From contig CM056556.1 of NCBI GenBank assembly GCA_029721515.1, positions 6,324,501 through 6,388,500 of the forward strand: 64,000 bases of DNA, in the 5' to 3' direction. Shown here piece by piece: positions 52,528 to 64,000 of the stretch. The notes under the pieces were generated by a model that was not told the DNA's origin, searched no databases, and saw only the letters and a list, made by a program, of their open reading frames with translations. The translations under genes and the position numbers were made by a program. Every line of letters starts with the position of its first letter. The first letter of the stretch is position 1. This stretch comes from Synanceia verrucosa. Lineage: Eukaryota > Chordata > Actinopteri > Perciformes > Synanceiidae.

Positions 52528-55500
52528 ATGGAGCTTAAAGTGTGGGTGGATGGAGTGGTGCGGGTCGTGTGCGGCCTGTCTGAGGAGACGTCCTGCCAGG
52601 ATGTGGTCATCGCTCTGGCCCAGGCCATAGGTGAGTGAGTGCCTCTGACTCTGAAATCATCAGATCGTCATGTTGTTTGTCTGCTTGATCGGATCTTACA
52701 TCTCTGTGAGGAGAAAGGAAAAAGACAGGCAAAACAAGAGTACTTGAAAATGTTATGGTAGCACCTTTTCATTCTCCACTGACCCAAATTGAGTACTCTG
52801 CTGGATTGTCAGGGGGTCAGTTTGGATATCTGCCTCCCTGTCCCTGTATCCTCCGGCTTTATTCAAGCCTTACGCTGCAGCAGCGTTGAACAACATAAAT
52901 CCAGATTTAGCACTCTCCTCCTTCCTTGAGTGAGCTGCCTGCCGAGTCATCAGGGAGGGCTTGTCCTAATTTCAAGGTCCTTGTGGAAACTTCAGTTTAT
53001 TTGAACATTTTTTACGTGTTGTGTGAGTCTTACGCAGCAGCCTTTTATTCCAACCCTCAGAGGCAGAGATTTAAAGGTATCAGCAGCATCATCATTGGCT
53101 CACTACTTGCGTAGAAGTGATAGGTGGAGTCAAACCAATAGCTTTAATTATTCTGAAGGAGAAGGAAGGTCTTGATTGATTTATGTAACACAAGTGTGTG
53201 TCATGCAGCATCCTCTATTTGTTATGGTGATTTTAGCCAAGGCAGTCTTTCAGTTTGTATTTCTTTGTAGTTACTCTGTCACTCTCTCTGTCCCCAGGTC
53301 AGACGGGCCGTTATGTTCTGATCCAGCGTCTTAGGGATACAGAGAGACAGCTGTTGGCCACAGAGAAGCCTCTGGAGTCTCTGGCTAAGTTAGGCCAACA
53401 TGGCAGTGAAGTTCAGTTCTTCCTGCGCCGTACTGGACCCAGCAGCAGTGACGGACCCGGGTCAAAACAGGACAGACCAACTCCGCCCCCACTGCCCAAG
53501 CATCCTGAGCCAGAGCCTTCCAAACGTAGCCAGCCTAAGAAAGCACTCACCTTTAACTTGGGGCCATCCACCTCTCCTCGAGCCAAAGCCAAACAGTTCA
53601 AGATGTCTCCTCGGGACTCTCTAGATCAAAGAGCCTCTCCATCTCTTTCTCCAAGCCCTGTATCTCCTCCTGCGTTGTCCCCATCTCCGTCACCACCTAT
53701 CGGCCCATCCAAAGAGGAGGTCTTTAGGAAGGTTCTTCAGCAACAGGAGAGACTAAGGGCTATGGAGGCCCAGGTAGAAGCTCTAGAGAGGGAGTCACAT
53801 ACCTGGGAGCGTCCCTACCCATCCCCATGTCCTTCACCAGTTTCTGATGCTCACATGCTAGAAGAGATAGACACTCTGGAGCAAGCGGTGCGGAGGAACC
53901 AGGCTGAACTGGCCCACGAGCAGTACTGGGAGGAGGAGCTTCAGGCGGAGATGGAGAGGGAACGAGGAATGAGGAGGAAGCTGGGAGAGCTCCACGCCAA
54001 GCTGGATGACTGTGGACGGCGGCTCCATGAGTTCTCTGTTCGCTCCACTCAGCTGGAGCAGGAGATCCAGCGGGAGAGCCAGATGGAAGGGAAAGCCAAC
54101 GGACCCGAGGGATCCCTCGATGCTGTGAAAGCAGAGCTCCAGAGCCAGGAGAACCATGGGACAGAGCTGGAGGAGCAGCTATCTGAGACTGACAAGGCTC
54201 TGGGGAAAGCAGAGTCTCTGATGCAGGTAAGGAGAGAGATGAAGGTTCTGGAAAAAGGGCTATAAATCCACATCAACCCTATGTGTCTTATTTGAGTGGT
54301 GTAGCACAGTCCTTCTTCTAGTCATACTGTGAAACTGTATCCCTCTCCTACCTGCATACTACAGCAGACAAACAGTGCAGAGACACTTAAACACATGATT
54401 TATTGTGGCATTTCTTATGTAAAAATAATTATTCAAGTCATTACGATGATATAAATGCTGTAAAGTCATATCCTACCTTGTATGAAAATGTTAGCTGAAC
54501 TGGTTTGGCAGGTTTCATCTTGTATGAATGTGGTTACTAATAGTGTTTATATTACATTGCCAGTATCAGCATATTCTTGTACCCTGTGTATGGAAAACGG
54601 GATTAAAGGGGATTTATTTGTAGAACAAAAGACACTTTTATTGGCTGTACTCTGCCTCAACGTATGGTAGTTTGTGCTGTTGTTGTTTGTTTACTTCTGG
54701 TGGTTGTCATAGACACGGCGGTGTCAATAAAACCCTAAACCAGTTTGAAGTGAAACTCAAGTTTCCTCACAATACACATGAAACCCTAGTATCCACTTCA
54801 TGGAGCTCATTCAGACTAGTCTGATTTTATTGCAGTGTGTCAGATTGTGTTTTGAATGTTTTGCCACAAGGAAATGCGGCACACTGAAAACATTTGTAGT
54901 CCAGTGTTTCCATGTCTTCAGTGGTGAACACCAGCCAGACTGAAGGATGTTTGTGTCCCATTCTCAATCCACTGGGCTACAAGTAATAACTCACAAAGTG
55001 GCTGCAAATCTGATTAAAACATAACGATAAGCTAGTTTGCTTTACAGTCCGTCATCTTTGTGGAGATGTGTCTGACTCCATAGATTTATTGCCCGATTGT
55101 TGGAACAGAGAGGGTCTGTGTCATGATCAATTAGCCAATGACTGTATATAGAGAGCATCCTGCTACAAACCTTTTTTCATGTACCAGCATGTCATAACAA
55201 GACTGCAAAAGTTCATAATCCAAAAGTAACCACGGAGGAATTTTGCTACCCAGGCAATTATCACTGAAAAAAGAGATGCCTTTGTTTTCTGTAAATAACG
55301 TATTAAAACTGGTAACTGGTAAATAATACAGGCTTATAAAGGTCTGTCCGTAGCAAAGGGAAGGTGTGCGTGTCTGGCTGTGTCAGTCATCAGTCAACTG
55401 GTGGGTCAAGGCTGTTTAAGTGTTGGTGGTGATGAGCGCAGCATTCCTATCATTAGGCTAATGGAGGCAGACCTGCAGGTGTGAACCGTCTCAGCAGCCT

Positions 55501-56663
55501 GCATCAGTCAGTTACATGTATACACACACACACACACACACACTGGGGTTGGGGACTATAGCATACAGCTGCTGCTTCCTGTGCTGTGTGCAAACATATT
55601 GATTAAGAACAAATGGGTGGTCGATTAAGACTGATTGACTGGCCTGTTTATGTGCATCACGGTTTAATCTGTGGGCACTAAGGTGATACCACTGTCTCGA
55701 TGGAGCATCTCTCAAGTCCATGTTTTCAATAATTGCAGCTTGATGAATATCTTGGCCCGTGGCATCTGGTCGATTAGGACAACTTTGAAATGCAGCAGGC
55801 AAATGAGCGTTTTTATCAATCTATCTATAATTATGTGCCTCAAGCTGCTGGAATCTGATGGAATCAGGGGAAAAAAATGCCTACGGTGGTTGTGGGACTT
55901 AAATCATTTGATGTAGCTGGATGGTCTGATGATGGCTGATGGGTGACAGGCTCTGTCAATGACTTGAGGCTGGACTCTGCTGCCCCCCTGTGGTAAAACA
56001 TTAATTGGCATTTACATTAGAAGTAATGTGCCTTAAAGGCACAAAACATTAGTCCTGCTTTATTAATACATTAGTTGGTGTGTCATTAAAGTCAGAGCGG
56101 AGCAGAATTATACTAACTGCTGACTAAAAGGCATGGTTTAGCTCACCTCATTTTCACATGCTGTGCCCATTTCCAGGCAAACAAAGGTGTTCAGTGAGTC
56201 AGCGCTGACTGTGCTCGCTCTCAATCACCCTTTTGTTTTCCTCCCCGATCCGTGTTCTTTTCCATCTCAGGCCAAACAGGAGGAGTTGGAGGAGTTGAAC
56301 AAGGAGCTGAGGCAGTGTAACCTGCAGCAGTTTATCCAACAGACAGGTGTCCTGCCAGCACACACTCATTCACGCACAGAGCTTCAGGAGCAACTGGAGC
56401 AGTTAGAACTGGCCCACCTTCTGCAGGATGGATACAGGAATGGAGGTATGGAAACTGAAAGAAATCCATGCTCAACATCATATACTTGGCTGTTACAGTT
56501 AGTTGATTTGCCCTTTAATCGTGTTGCCGTGTCTCCATCAGGCCATGATGGAACTCAGTTGGAATCACCGCCTCGCCCTACTGCCAAACAGTTCCTGGGA
56601 CATCCACGTAACCTGCAAAACCCTCTAGTGTCCAGTCTCAACCCTGAGGGTGTGTATGTGTGA
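52528..56663 (+). CDS. rassf7: RASSF7, N-terminal Ras-association domain protein (4 coding exons)
   Basis: RASSF7 is an N-terminal RASSF protein acting at centrosomes and microtubules, with roles in spindle assembly, survival and JNK control. Coding exons are 52528-52630 (103 nt), 53298-54226 (929 nt), 56271-56445 (175 nt) and 56542-56663 (122 nt). They join in phase to 1329 nt, 442 residues plus TGA. The Ras-association domain is at about 1-86 ([51 protein letters not shown]). QTGR and IQRLR point to RASSF7 rather than RASSF8. A Pro/Ser-rich linker follows (about 88-170), then coiled coils near 175-200 and 220-370. The conserved [20 protein letters not shown] begins exon 3. The C-terminus is PEGVYV. 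Human RASSF7 is 373 residues; the extra length here is mainly linker and coil. It lies downstream of LRRC56 as in human. Confidence 0.95.
52631..53297. other. RASSF7 intron between coding exons 1 and 2
   Basis: A 667-bp intron splitting the RA domain after codon 34, a position shared with mammalian RASSF7/8. No other feature is seen. Confidence 0.85.
54227..56270. other. RASSF7 intron between coding exons 2 and 3
   Basis: A 2.0-kb intron holding a short CA run (55522-55543) and a CTCF-like motif (55977-55993). No exon is visible. Confidence 0.85.
55977..55993 (-). promoter_or_regulatory. CTCF-like motif
   Basis: On the minus strand CCACAGGGGGGCAGCAG matches the CTCF core closely. It lies in a RASSF7 intron. 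Confidence 0.4.
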
Positions 56664-58482
56664 GACCTGCTGCTTCCCAAGTCCAACCCACTCTACTCCT
56701 CTCCTGCCCTGCCCGTCCCCCTGGTCCCAGAGCCCCCCCCCATACTTTCTACTACAGCTTGATTGGGTTTAAGGCTACAGTTGCTGTTCTTGGTGTGACG
56801 TAGTGGAAGCAGCTGTGTGGTGGAGATCCATGCTACTCCTCAGCAGCTTCCCTCTGCTCTACTGTGAAGGCTGAAAGACTTCTAACTCTTAGTCGTCTAA
56901 TTGTTTTCCAGCTGATTTAACACTCCCTCCATTTCCTCATGTATCCCTACTTTAATTCTGTTGGTTTCTATATCTTGTCTTGTTTCTCAGTCTCCTGACC
57001 TCCTCCTCTCTCACTGTTTGCTTCTGGACTAACAGTAGTGACTTAGTGTTATACTTAAATACATCTGGGAACTTGCTCCTAATCCTCCTCCCTCAAGTCA
57101 ACAATTGTCCACGGACAGCTGCTTTTCACCGTATCTCCATGTAACACATTGATCGCACTGAATGACTGTAGCAGACATTCTGATAATAGCGCTGTTTTTA
57201 TACCATGACATGGAAAGATATGAGACCAATGCCATTTCAGTTTGCCTTTAATGTATGGATACTATTTATATGTAAGGTGGGGTGTATCTATACAATGCCT
57301 TGTACTTTGATGACGCTTGACTTCCAAAAAGCAAGAGCCTTTCATGGAAGGGCTCTGCAAATTGTATTGCACTGTCCCATTCTCTTCCTGTGTGAAGCCT
57401 TGGTCCTGGCGTGCTTACAGAGAAATGTATCTTTATGCTCAGCTTGAAGACAATTTATTTTAGGAGCTCAGAGCTTTGCTCAGCCTATTTTTGTCAAGCA
57501 CCATGCTAAACCAAGAGATACATTTCAGAACGAGTGCACCAAGGCCATGGTTTGTCAAGATATCTTTCTTTTCCTCCATTGGGATGTTTTGTTTTTTTGC
57601 TGTCATCACACCTAACATTTGACCTGTCATAACTTGTATTGTGCCTCAGTGTACTGTAGATTTAGGATGAGCTTACTTACCTAAGTACCTATAACAAACA
57701 TGGAGCGAACAAGTGAAACCACTGTTTTCAGTGCTTTTACTGTCATTACTGTTATCCACAAACGACCATTCAAACCACCTAAACCACTTCATTATAGCAC
57801 TTAGCATCTTCTGAGATGTCTCTGTTATGCTGACAGTTCAATGTGACGTGTGTGTGTGTTTGAGTGTGAACCCTCCTTAAGTGTGGTGTTTTCCTTGTGG
57901 GATTATACAACTGTACCTTGCCTGGGAAACTACAGACATCTCAGTGCTTGTTAGAGAAACATGCTTGAAGTGATTCTGTCCCAAAACTCCACTTTGACTA
58001 CAAGACTTCAGTCACAGTCCATAACCCTCTACGGGTAATAATACAATAACAAGTCTTGTGTCGGCTAATGCTTCTCATAGGCGTGTGTGAATATCTGGAT
58101 TGACCTCGGTCTCTCCTGCTGTGTCTTAGCTGAAACATGTTTTCCAAACAAAGGGATCATCATCCCCACTCATTTTTGTGTGTCTTGCAGTCCTCACATC
58201 CCGAGAGTCGTCATGGAGATAAAACATGGACCGGAAGGAAAGTTGTTCACTGTTCTGTCACCGTCACCTCATATTTAACCTCTTTCTTTGTAACCCATTA
58301 TTTAATCGACCATGATATACATACTGTATATACATAAGACAAATATATTTACAGAGTTTTTTGCTACTGTAAACACAGCAACATATGTGAATGAAATGTA
58401 AAATAATTTAGAAGCCTTTTACCTGAGCAGTTATTACTATGACTGTGTATTTAAATATAATAAAAATGTGCATTGTGTTTTA
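56664..58482 (+). other. rassf7: RASSF7 3' UTR
   Basis: The stretch after the stop codon at 56661-56663 has no splice or coding signal. The first good poly(A) signal, AATAAA, is at 58459-58464, followed by a GTG/T-rich element (GTGCATTGTGTTTTAG). The implied 3' UTR is about 1.8 kb, long enough for post-transcriptional control. The exact cleavage site is not visible. Confidence 0.6.
58459..58464 (+). terminator. Poly(A) signal AATAAA of RASSF7
   Basis: Canonical hexamer in the A/T-rich context TATAATAAAAATG, with a GT-rich downstream element within 20 bases. Confidence 0.6.
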
Positions 58483-60480
58483 GATAAGCTGTTGCTGAGC
58501 GCTCATTTTTCTTAATGTCCTGTTTGTGGAGTCACCTTTTATTATGATCATCTTTGTAACTGCAGCACATCTGGAATAACTTGCGGTGAATAATTAACAC
58601 ACCAGTGTGCACTTTCTAAAAACGTCAGTGCCATGAAGCTTCTATGTGAAATATGTTATGAATATGTTATAGGTACTAAAATATACATGCTCTCCTCATG
58701 GCTTGTGGTACATGGATGCTATGATGCACAATCATTTGTGGGTGTTTTTAAAGTCAGTATTCACTGGTGGCTGATTGATGGTTCACAGAGTTCATCCTTG
58801 GATGCAGAGAGAAATGTGGCAAACATCCTGGTGTCACAGCCTCTGCCTTTATGGGTGATAAAACACATAACATATTCAAAATGTGTGACCAAAGCCAGGG
58901 CACTACAAACCTGTGATCATTTGTGACCTTATTGTAAATTAATTGTGTGTTCATGTTAATAGTAGGAAATGGTGTTTGTTTGTTTTTTTCTTGGCCCAAG
59001 AGTCGTACAGTACGACTTAAGTACTGACATAAATATTGTTTAGTTCTATTCTCTCAGTATAAACAGTTTGACAAAGTTGAACTTCTGCACAACACTTATG
59101 TCCTCCACCCCTTTCCTGTTTGTTTACTCTGGAGAGCACATACGCTTATCTTCTCACCCATGCCATGAATCAAAAATATCCACTTTTTTTAATCAATGAT
59201 TTCCACTTTGTGTTGATTGTTGATCACTTTTGCCAAGTATGCAAGATGCCCAGTTAAGAAAGTATGATTAATTATGGTGAATTGGATTTTACTGAGAAGA
59301 TTTAGAGCTGTCTGGCTTGGCAGGGGGTTAGATGAACACATAATCCTTGTTTGGTTCGCACTGTCTGGACAAGCAAACAGCCTGGTGCAACACTGACGCC
59401 TACCTGTGGACACAACGGACTCTGTTCATACACCAAAAGTCAAAATACACTCTTATGTTCCCCACCTATCACCATCACATTGAAAATCATGTTCTCTCCT
59501 TTTCTCCTCCTACATGCAGTTGAATACATAAAACATCACCCACTTCAAATCTAAACCCAGACTCCAATCTCATACACAGGACATTAACAGATTATGATGA
59601 TGTTTCAGGACACCACGCCGAGGGAATTATTATTGCTCAAACAACGGCACTCCTTTTCTAAATCTACTTTAGAGGGTGTCGTCAATGTGAAAGGGGGCTG
59701 AATGTTTTCCCTCTTTTGGGTAGAAAGTGATCGAAGCACATCCACAACAGGCAGTGGGTGTCTGGGAAAGAGCATCTTTGTTGTCAGACTAGAGTGAGCA
59801 TCTGCACATCCACATTAGGATGATGAATGGGGGCCACAAGTTAATGAGTCTGACATACTGCACTTATCTATTCCTCTGTGTCACAGTGAGTCATTATGCA
59901 CTGATGGGAATCCTCACTGTTACCAAGAAATGCATTGCATAGTAAAACAGAAAAGACACATGATGCCACCATGAATTCAAGTAGAATCTTTACTTCTTAC
60001 GAACACACATGGTACACAATGTATGGACACAATCTGGATTTTCTTACTTGGAGCAAAACCTGTAAAAATCTATTGGTCTCTTACTATATTTTCTCCATCC
60101 ATGTTATTCTAAAACAAGTTTGGTGACTTTATTCTCATTTTCCTGTTGGACCCACAGGGGACCTCTTCAAGAACTCCCTGACCTCAAAATGGAAACCAGT
60201 ATGATGATGATGATGATGATGATGATTATCATGCACACAGATGAGGCAGAAACAAAACACTCACCAATAGTGTTGGCACATTATAGAGAGGCAATGTTAA
60301 AGCCACTGGCCCTAAATAAGGAACAGTATGTGAACCTATAGGAGGAAGTAGGTTACAGTACACATGGAGACCACTGGGAGGGCAGTCCTGTCCCAGCAAT
60401 GTCCACGGGACATGATGAAGGAGGACTGCTTGTAGATCTACTGCAGGTGACTGAGGAGGGTCCAGGACCAGCCAAAGCAA
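58483..60480. other. Intergenic between RASSF7 and mir-210
   Basis: A 2.0-kb stretch without recognised genes. It ends in a short ATG repeat (60201-60226). On the minus strand it is downstream of the mir-210 hairpin and may be part of the primary transcript. Confidence 0.6.
60201..60226. repeat. (ATG)n short tandem repeat
   Basis: About eight to nine ATG units. The frame across it translates as a run of Met and is not a protein. Confidence 0.95.
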
Positions 60481-60499
60481 TCAGAAGTATTCCCAAAAC

Positions 60500-60571
60500 C
60501 AGGTTAGCCGCTGTCACACGCACAGTGAAGCTGGCAACTGGCACAATGTGCGTTAGTCAGTGGCTTACCTG
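60500..60571 (-). ncRNA. mir210: mir-210 microRNA precursor
   Basis: miR-210 is the main hypoxia-induced microRNA, repressing mitochondrial and other targets after HIF activation. On the minus strand the 3p arm at 60504-60525 reads CTGTGCGTGTGACAGCGG then CTAA, the fish form of miR-210-3p with seed TGTGCGT. The 5p arm at 60544-60565 reads AGCCACTGACTAACGCAC then ATTG. An 18-base loop (60526-60543) separates them, and the stem is extended by CAGGT/ACCTG pairing (60567-60571 with 60500-60504), giving a 72-nt hairpin. In human MIR210 is also on the minus strand just beyond RASSF7, so sequence and position agree. The hairpin is not inside a recognised protein-coding frame. Confidence 0.97.
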
Positions 60572-61289
60572 CTTTTAGAGCTCACATATTGCACTGATAA
60601 GCAAATCTCCACCCATCTGTGGAGGCAAAGGCTGCAATAAAACTATAAATCAGACATAGTCAACATGGAGAGCGCATCTTCTATTAACATCACTTGGGCT
60701 TAGAAATAGCCATATTAAATTAGCACAAATTCTATATTATTAATAACAATTCAATTAAATCGATAAATCCCTTAAAGCGTCTATTGTCCCAACAGTCTCA
60801 CATCATTAGACATTACAGTTGGCTTCCAGTTCACCATGTATGTATTTGGCTATACAATTTCAATATCAACTGTCATGAAAAAAAAAGTTCCAAGAAATAA
60901 TAAACAATTACATCTGACAGCTGCAAAGAAACGCACAGAGAAATCACATCATTATATGTGGATGTAGCCTGTTCACCCACACCATATAGAATAAAGAATA
61001 GTGGCAGATAAGGGGAGCTACTTACCAGTCCCAAGTTTTCTTTTGTATTAATTTTATAAGAAAAATATTTCATTTTCGCCAACAGGACGAATACCAGTCA
61101 TCTATCCGACTATCCAAATAGTTTTTTCTCTAAAAGAAATCACCGTGCATGGTTAAAGTTATATGCATTTAGAGGGTATAGTACAGCATACACACCGACG
61201 CAGAAGTTGAGTTCACTTTCACTACCCATACCCTGCCCACTCCCCTGCATCTGCAACCCGACCTGGTTATGCAAATTGAAATCAAACTG

Positions 61290-61702
61290 ACATCACGTGC
61301 AGCCAATGGGTTATCGAGTTGAAATGAAAAGACCCGCCTATTATATGTAATTGACAAATTAAGATCCCTTATGGGTGGGCTTAATGACGCCAGCATGTTC
61401 AGTTGACTGCAGGAGTTATAGTTGGGGTGCGGCGCGTTCAATTCTGCACGTCGTACATTAGGAATAAACCATTATGGTGTCATCAGTTTCCTGCCCTGAT
61501 CGGTTATTTTTTGCAAACATGAATGCAACACATGTCTATTTAGGCTTAAATAGGTCGTGTGATGAGACACGTGCTCCTGGAGGTGACCTGCACGCTGGGA
61601 GCCGCTTTGACAAAGGTCGCCTCTACCCCTACACTGAGGAGTGGTTGAACTCGGCTCACTTGTGTACCGTGTTGCCATGAGCAGAGTGTGGCTGTGCACG
61701 TA
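61290..61702 (-). promoter_or_regulatory. Candidate hypoxia-responsive promoter of the mir-210 transcript
   Basis: Four HIF-type RCGTG cores occur within about 410 bases: CACGTG at 61294-61299, GACGTG (minus) at 61447-61452, CACGTG at 61568-61573 and TACGTG (minus) at 61697-61702. A CCAAT box on the plus strand at 61302-61306 (GCCAATGGG) and a GCGGCGCG word near 61431 add to a promoter-like picture. The block lies 0.7-1.1 kb upstream of the hairpin on its strand. HIF control of miR-210 is established in vertebrates. That this segment is the promoter is inferred. Confidence 0.5.
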
Positions 61703-63830
61703 CCAAGGATGCAGCATGACAGTCTGATCTGATGACGACCCGCAGGAGGAGGAGGAGGATGATGAACACTCAGATATTAACGGAATGAGAGTGCAGTGCA
61801 TTAACACATGTTACACCACCCATTTCAAATGTAATTCTGAGTTTGTTTATATTTCAACAGCACTTTAAAAAAAATATAAGTAAAAGGTGGAACTTCAATG
61901 CAGAACATCCACCGATTAATGATTTTATAACAACTAGGGACACCATAGATGTGATAATATTAATATGAACAACAAGATTAATTATAAGAAAACGCTCTAT
62001 TTTTAAATATGCAACAAAATAAATAATTGACCCCCTTTTGAACTTGGCAGCTGGAGCACGATGTCCTTTTCTTGTGTTTTTTATATTATATCAAACATCC
62101 TTTGGGGTTTAGTGAGACGTATATTATTATATATTGTAGATTTTTATTCTGACCCGTATTTGACCGTCTAACCAACCCTGTCGGGTTATTCGCAGCCAGG
62201 ATACACATAACCCCATGACATAAAGGAGCAAATTAGGATTACATTGCATTATGTAACAGCTGATTTGGTGTGATGATGTCACAGTCGCCACTAGGGGGCG
62301 ACAGGAGGCGACGTTTACTGTATCTACTGCCTGAGGCCTGCAGTGGTTGTTGAAGGTATCCCTGGTGATAGGCTGATTTGGTATCTGGATAAGATTTTTC
62401 AGACTTCTTAGAAAATGTTTTGTATGAAGTGAGGTTTAAGCACCGCATCCCGTACGTGTTAATGTTATTTTATATGAGAGTTCACTCCTGCACACTTGTA
62501 CAGTAGCCACCATGCACTAATTAGTGTGATGTGCACTTTGGACCATAGTAGCCTACTACTAAACTGAATTATGGGCCATATTTTTAAATTAAGGCCATGT
62601 CAGCTGTGTGGAAAAGGTTATCATCATTTTAATCCCCATCTGTGTGTTTTCATTTGCACAAGTTTTCAACTGCTAGAATACAAACTCTGGAGAGAATTTA
62701 GAAGTAGGTTTGCCAAGTAAGATACATACAAAAAATTTGAATTATGCATGTCTTTCAATGTACTTACACAGAATTGGAAATAATATCTAGAGGAAAAAGG
62801 ATACAAACATAGCTGATCAAATAAAGACGTGCACAAAAGTAGTAAAAAAAAAATCTGTTTAAATATAAATATTATATGTAGAAACATTATATACATATTT
62901 ATTAAAATCAACAATTAATAACAATAAAATAAGAATAAAATAAACCACCTATATACAAGTCAAACATTATGGACGTTTTAAATAATACAAATATTTTTTT
63001 TCTACGTTTTGCATTTTACCATGTTGCAATGCATGCAAAGTCAAATTTAACCACTACATGGGAGAAAAAAAATATTTATTTTATTTATTTTTATTTATTT
63101 TTTAAATTATTATTTAAGGGCTCTCATGAGAGTGGGCTAGACAGTGACTCCACATGGTAATGACTCCTCACTAGACTTGTAGTTTTAGTGGTTTCCGTCG
63201 TTTGTTTTCTGCTCCAACAGGAGCATCTGTACCTTGACTCTCTATAAGTTAGCTAGATCTGAAGAAGCTTCTTGGATAATTAGAGATGAAATGTCTTCAA
63301 CAAACCTCAAGCAAGTCCAGTTGACTCTTTTTGTGCTGTGTTTGCTAAGTGGATGTACAGTGCATGGACTAGATGGTTGTGTACATATAGATATAAGATT
63401 TCTATATACTGTAGTCCTATATATGGTAGGTAGAATTTATGGGGATATAAAATCCCAGTCAGTATTTTTCTGACCATATGAACTATAAGTAAATTCACAA
63501 TAAAATTTATGTGTGAAGTACCATGCGCGTTATTTGAAGTATTTCAGCTGAAATTCAAAAACATTTGATTAATTGGTTACCTTATGTTAGTACGGCGACA
63601 CTAGCATTTGGTGTGACTGAACATACTCAGAGAGAAATACACAGTGAAGTACTACAATATAAGTGAAAGGAGCACGGTGTAAAAATACTGTTCGTGTAGC
63701 ATCTGAATTTTTACTTTAATTAAAGTACATATGGATTAGCTTCAAAATATACTTAAAGTAAAAAAAAATATATGCAGAACAACATGTATTTTATAATTTT
63801 ATTGTTGCATTGATGTGTTCTTTAATGTTA
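61703..63830. other. Flanking intergenic sequence
   Basis: Mostly A/T-rich with a TATTTATTTT run near 63070-63105. No gene is supported. It includes a strong CTCF-like motif at 62288-62302. Confidence 0.6.
62288..62302 (+). promoter_or_regulatory. CTCF-like motif
   Basis: CCACTAGGGGGCGAC, followed by AGGAGGCGAC, is an almost ideal CTCF core. It is the best of the three sites in the window and lies 1.7 kb beyond mir-210 on the far side from RASSF7. Confidence 0.55.
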
Positions 63831-64000
63831 AGATAATAATAAGATAAGATAATCCTTTATGAGTCCACAAAAAGGGAAATTTGTATCATTACAGCAGCAA
63901 AGTAGATAGTAGTGCAATAATACAACAAATGCCTATAAAAAAATAAAAGCATCAGTAAACAATGTATAAAAGTCAATATAAGCAACAACCAAGTCGAAAA
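63831..64000. repeat. Dispersed repeat with (TAAGA)-type tail, cut by window end
   Basis: ATAATAAGATAAGATAATCC followed by TTTATGAGTCCACAAAAAGG and TTACAGCAGCAAAGTAGATA looks like the 3' end of a common fish retroposon in reverse orientation. The other end is outside the window. Confidence 0.5.

Noticed and set aside
61474..61680. Plus-strand frame beginning MVSSVSCPDRLF next to mir-210
   Set aside because: Lies in the motif-rich upstream region. 68 codons without a domain, and no splice donor that would make it a first exon.

Overview
The window is vertebrate nuclear DNA, almost certainly from a ray-finned (teleost) fish. Genes are spread over many exons with GT/AG introns, there are long CA/TG microsatellites, and the repeats are typical of fish: a decayed Tc1/mariner copy, a non-autonomous hAT element, and short retroposons with ATCC/TGGA tails. 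Nothing looks bacterial, and there is no operon or CRISPR structure.

The layout, left to right, is as follows. (1) 1-1331: the right part of a broken Tc1-like transposon lying in an intron of HRAS. (2) 1536-5096, minus strand: three coding exons of HRAS (codons 1-150). The last coding exon, carrying the membrane-anchor tail, lies beyond the left edge. A long 5' intron (5135-~13548) holds repeats, and a GC-box/CCAAT promoter-like segment with a strong minus-strand splice donor lies near 13.5-13.9 kb. (3) 14.76-23.62 kb, plus strand: LRRC56, complete, 12 coding exons, 647 residues by my splicing, head-to-head with HRAS. (4) 23.62-27.7 kb: intergenic. (5) ~27.74-58.48 kb, plus strand: RASSF7, with an inferred upstream untranslated exon at ~27.8 kb, a 24.6-kb first intron, four coding exons (52528-56663, 442 residues) and a ~1.8-kb 3' UTR. 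(6) 60500-60571, minus strand: the miR-210 hairpin, with a cluster of hypoxia-type RCGTG motifs 0.7-1.1 kb upstream of it. (7) 61.7-64 kb: AT-rich flank with a CTCF-like site and the start of another dispersed repeat.

The order and orientation HRAS(-) / LRRC56(+) / RASSF7(+) / MIR210(-) match human 11p15.5, so this is a conserved block. HRAS is a Ras GTPase and RASSF7 carries a Ras-association domain. LRRC56 belongs to outer-dynein-arm assembly in cilia, and miR-210 is the classic hypoxia microRNA. The genes are neighbours rather than a pathway. The HRAS-LRRC56 spacing suggests divergent promoters, and RASSF7 may have more than one promoter. I found no clear new multi-gene system. The least explained signals are two coding-like minus-strand islands around the RASSF7 5' end (26.9-27.6 and 29.0-29.25 kb) and a compact hAT derivative that keeps an open 142-codon frame.
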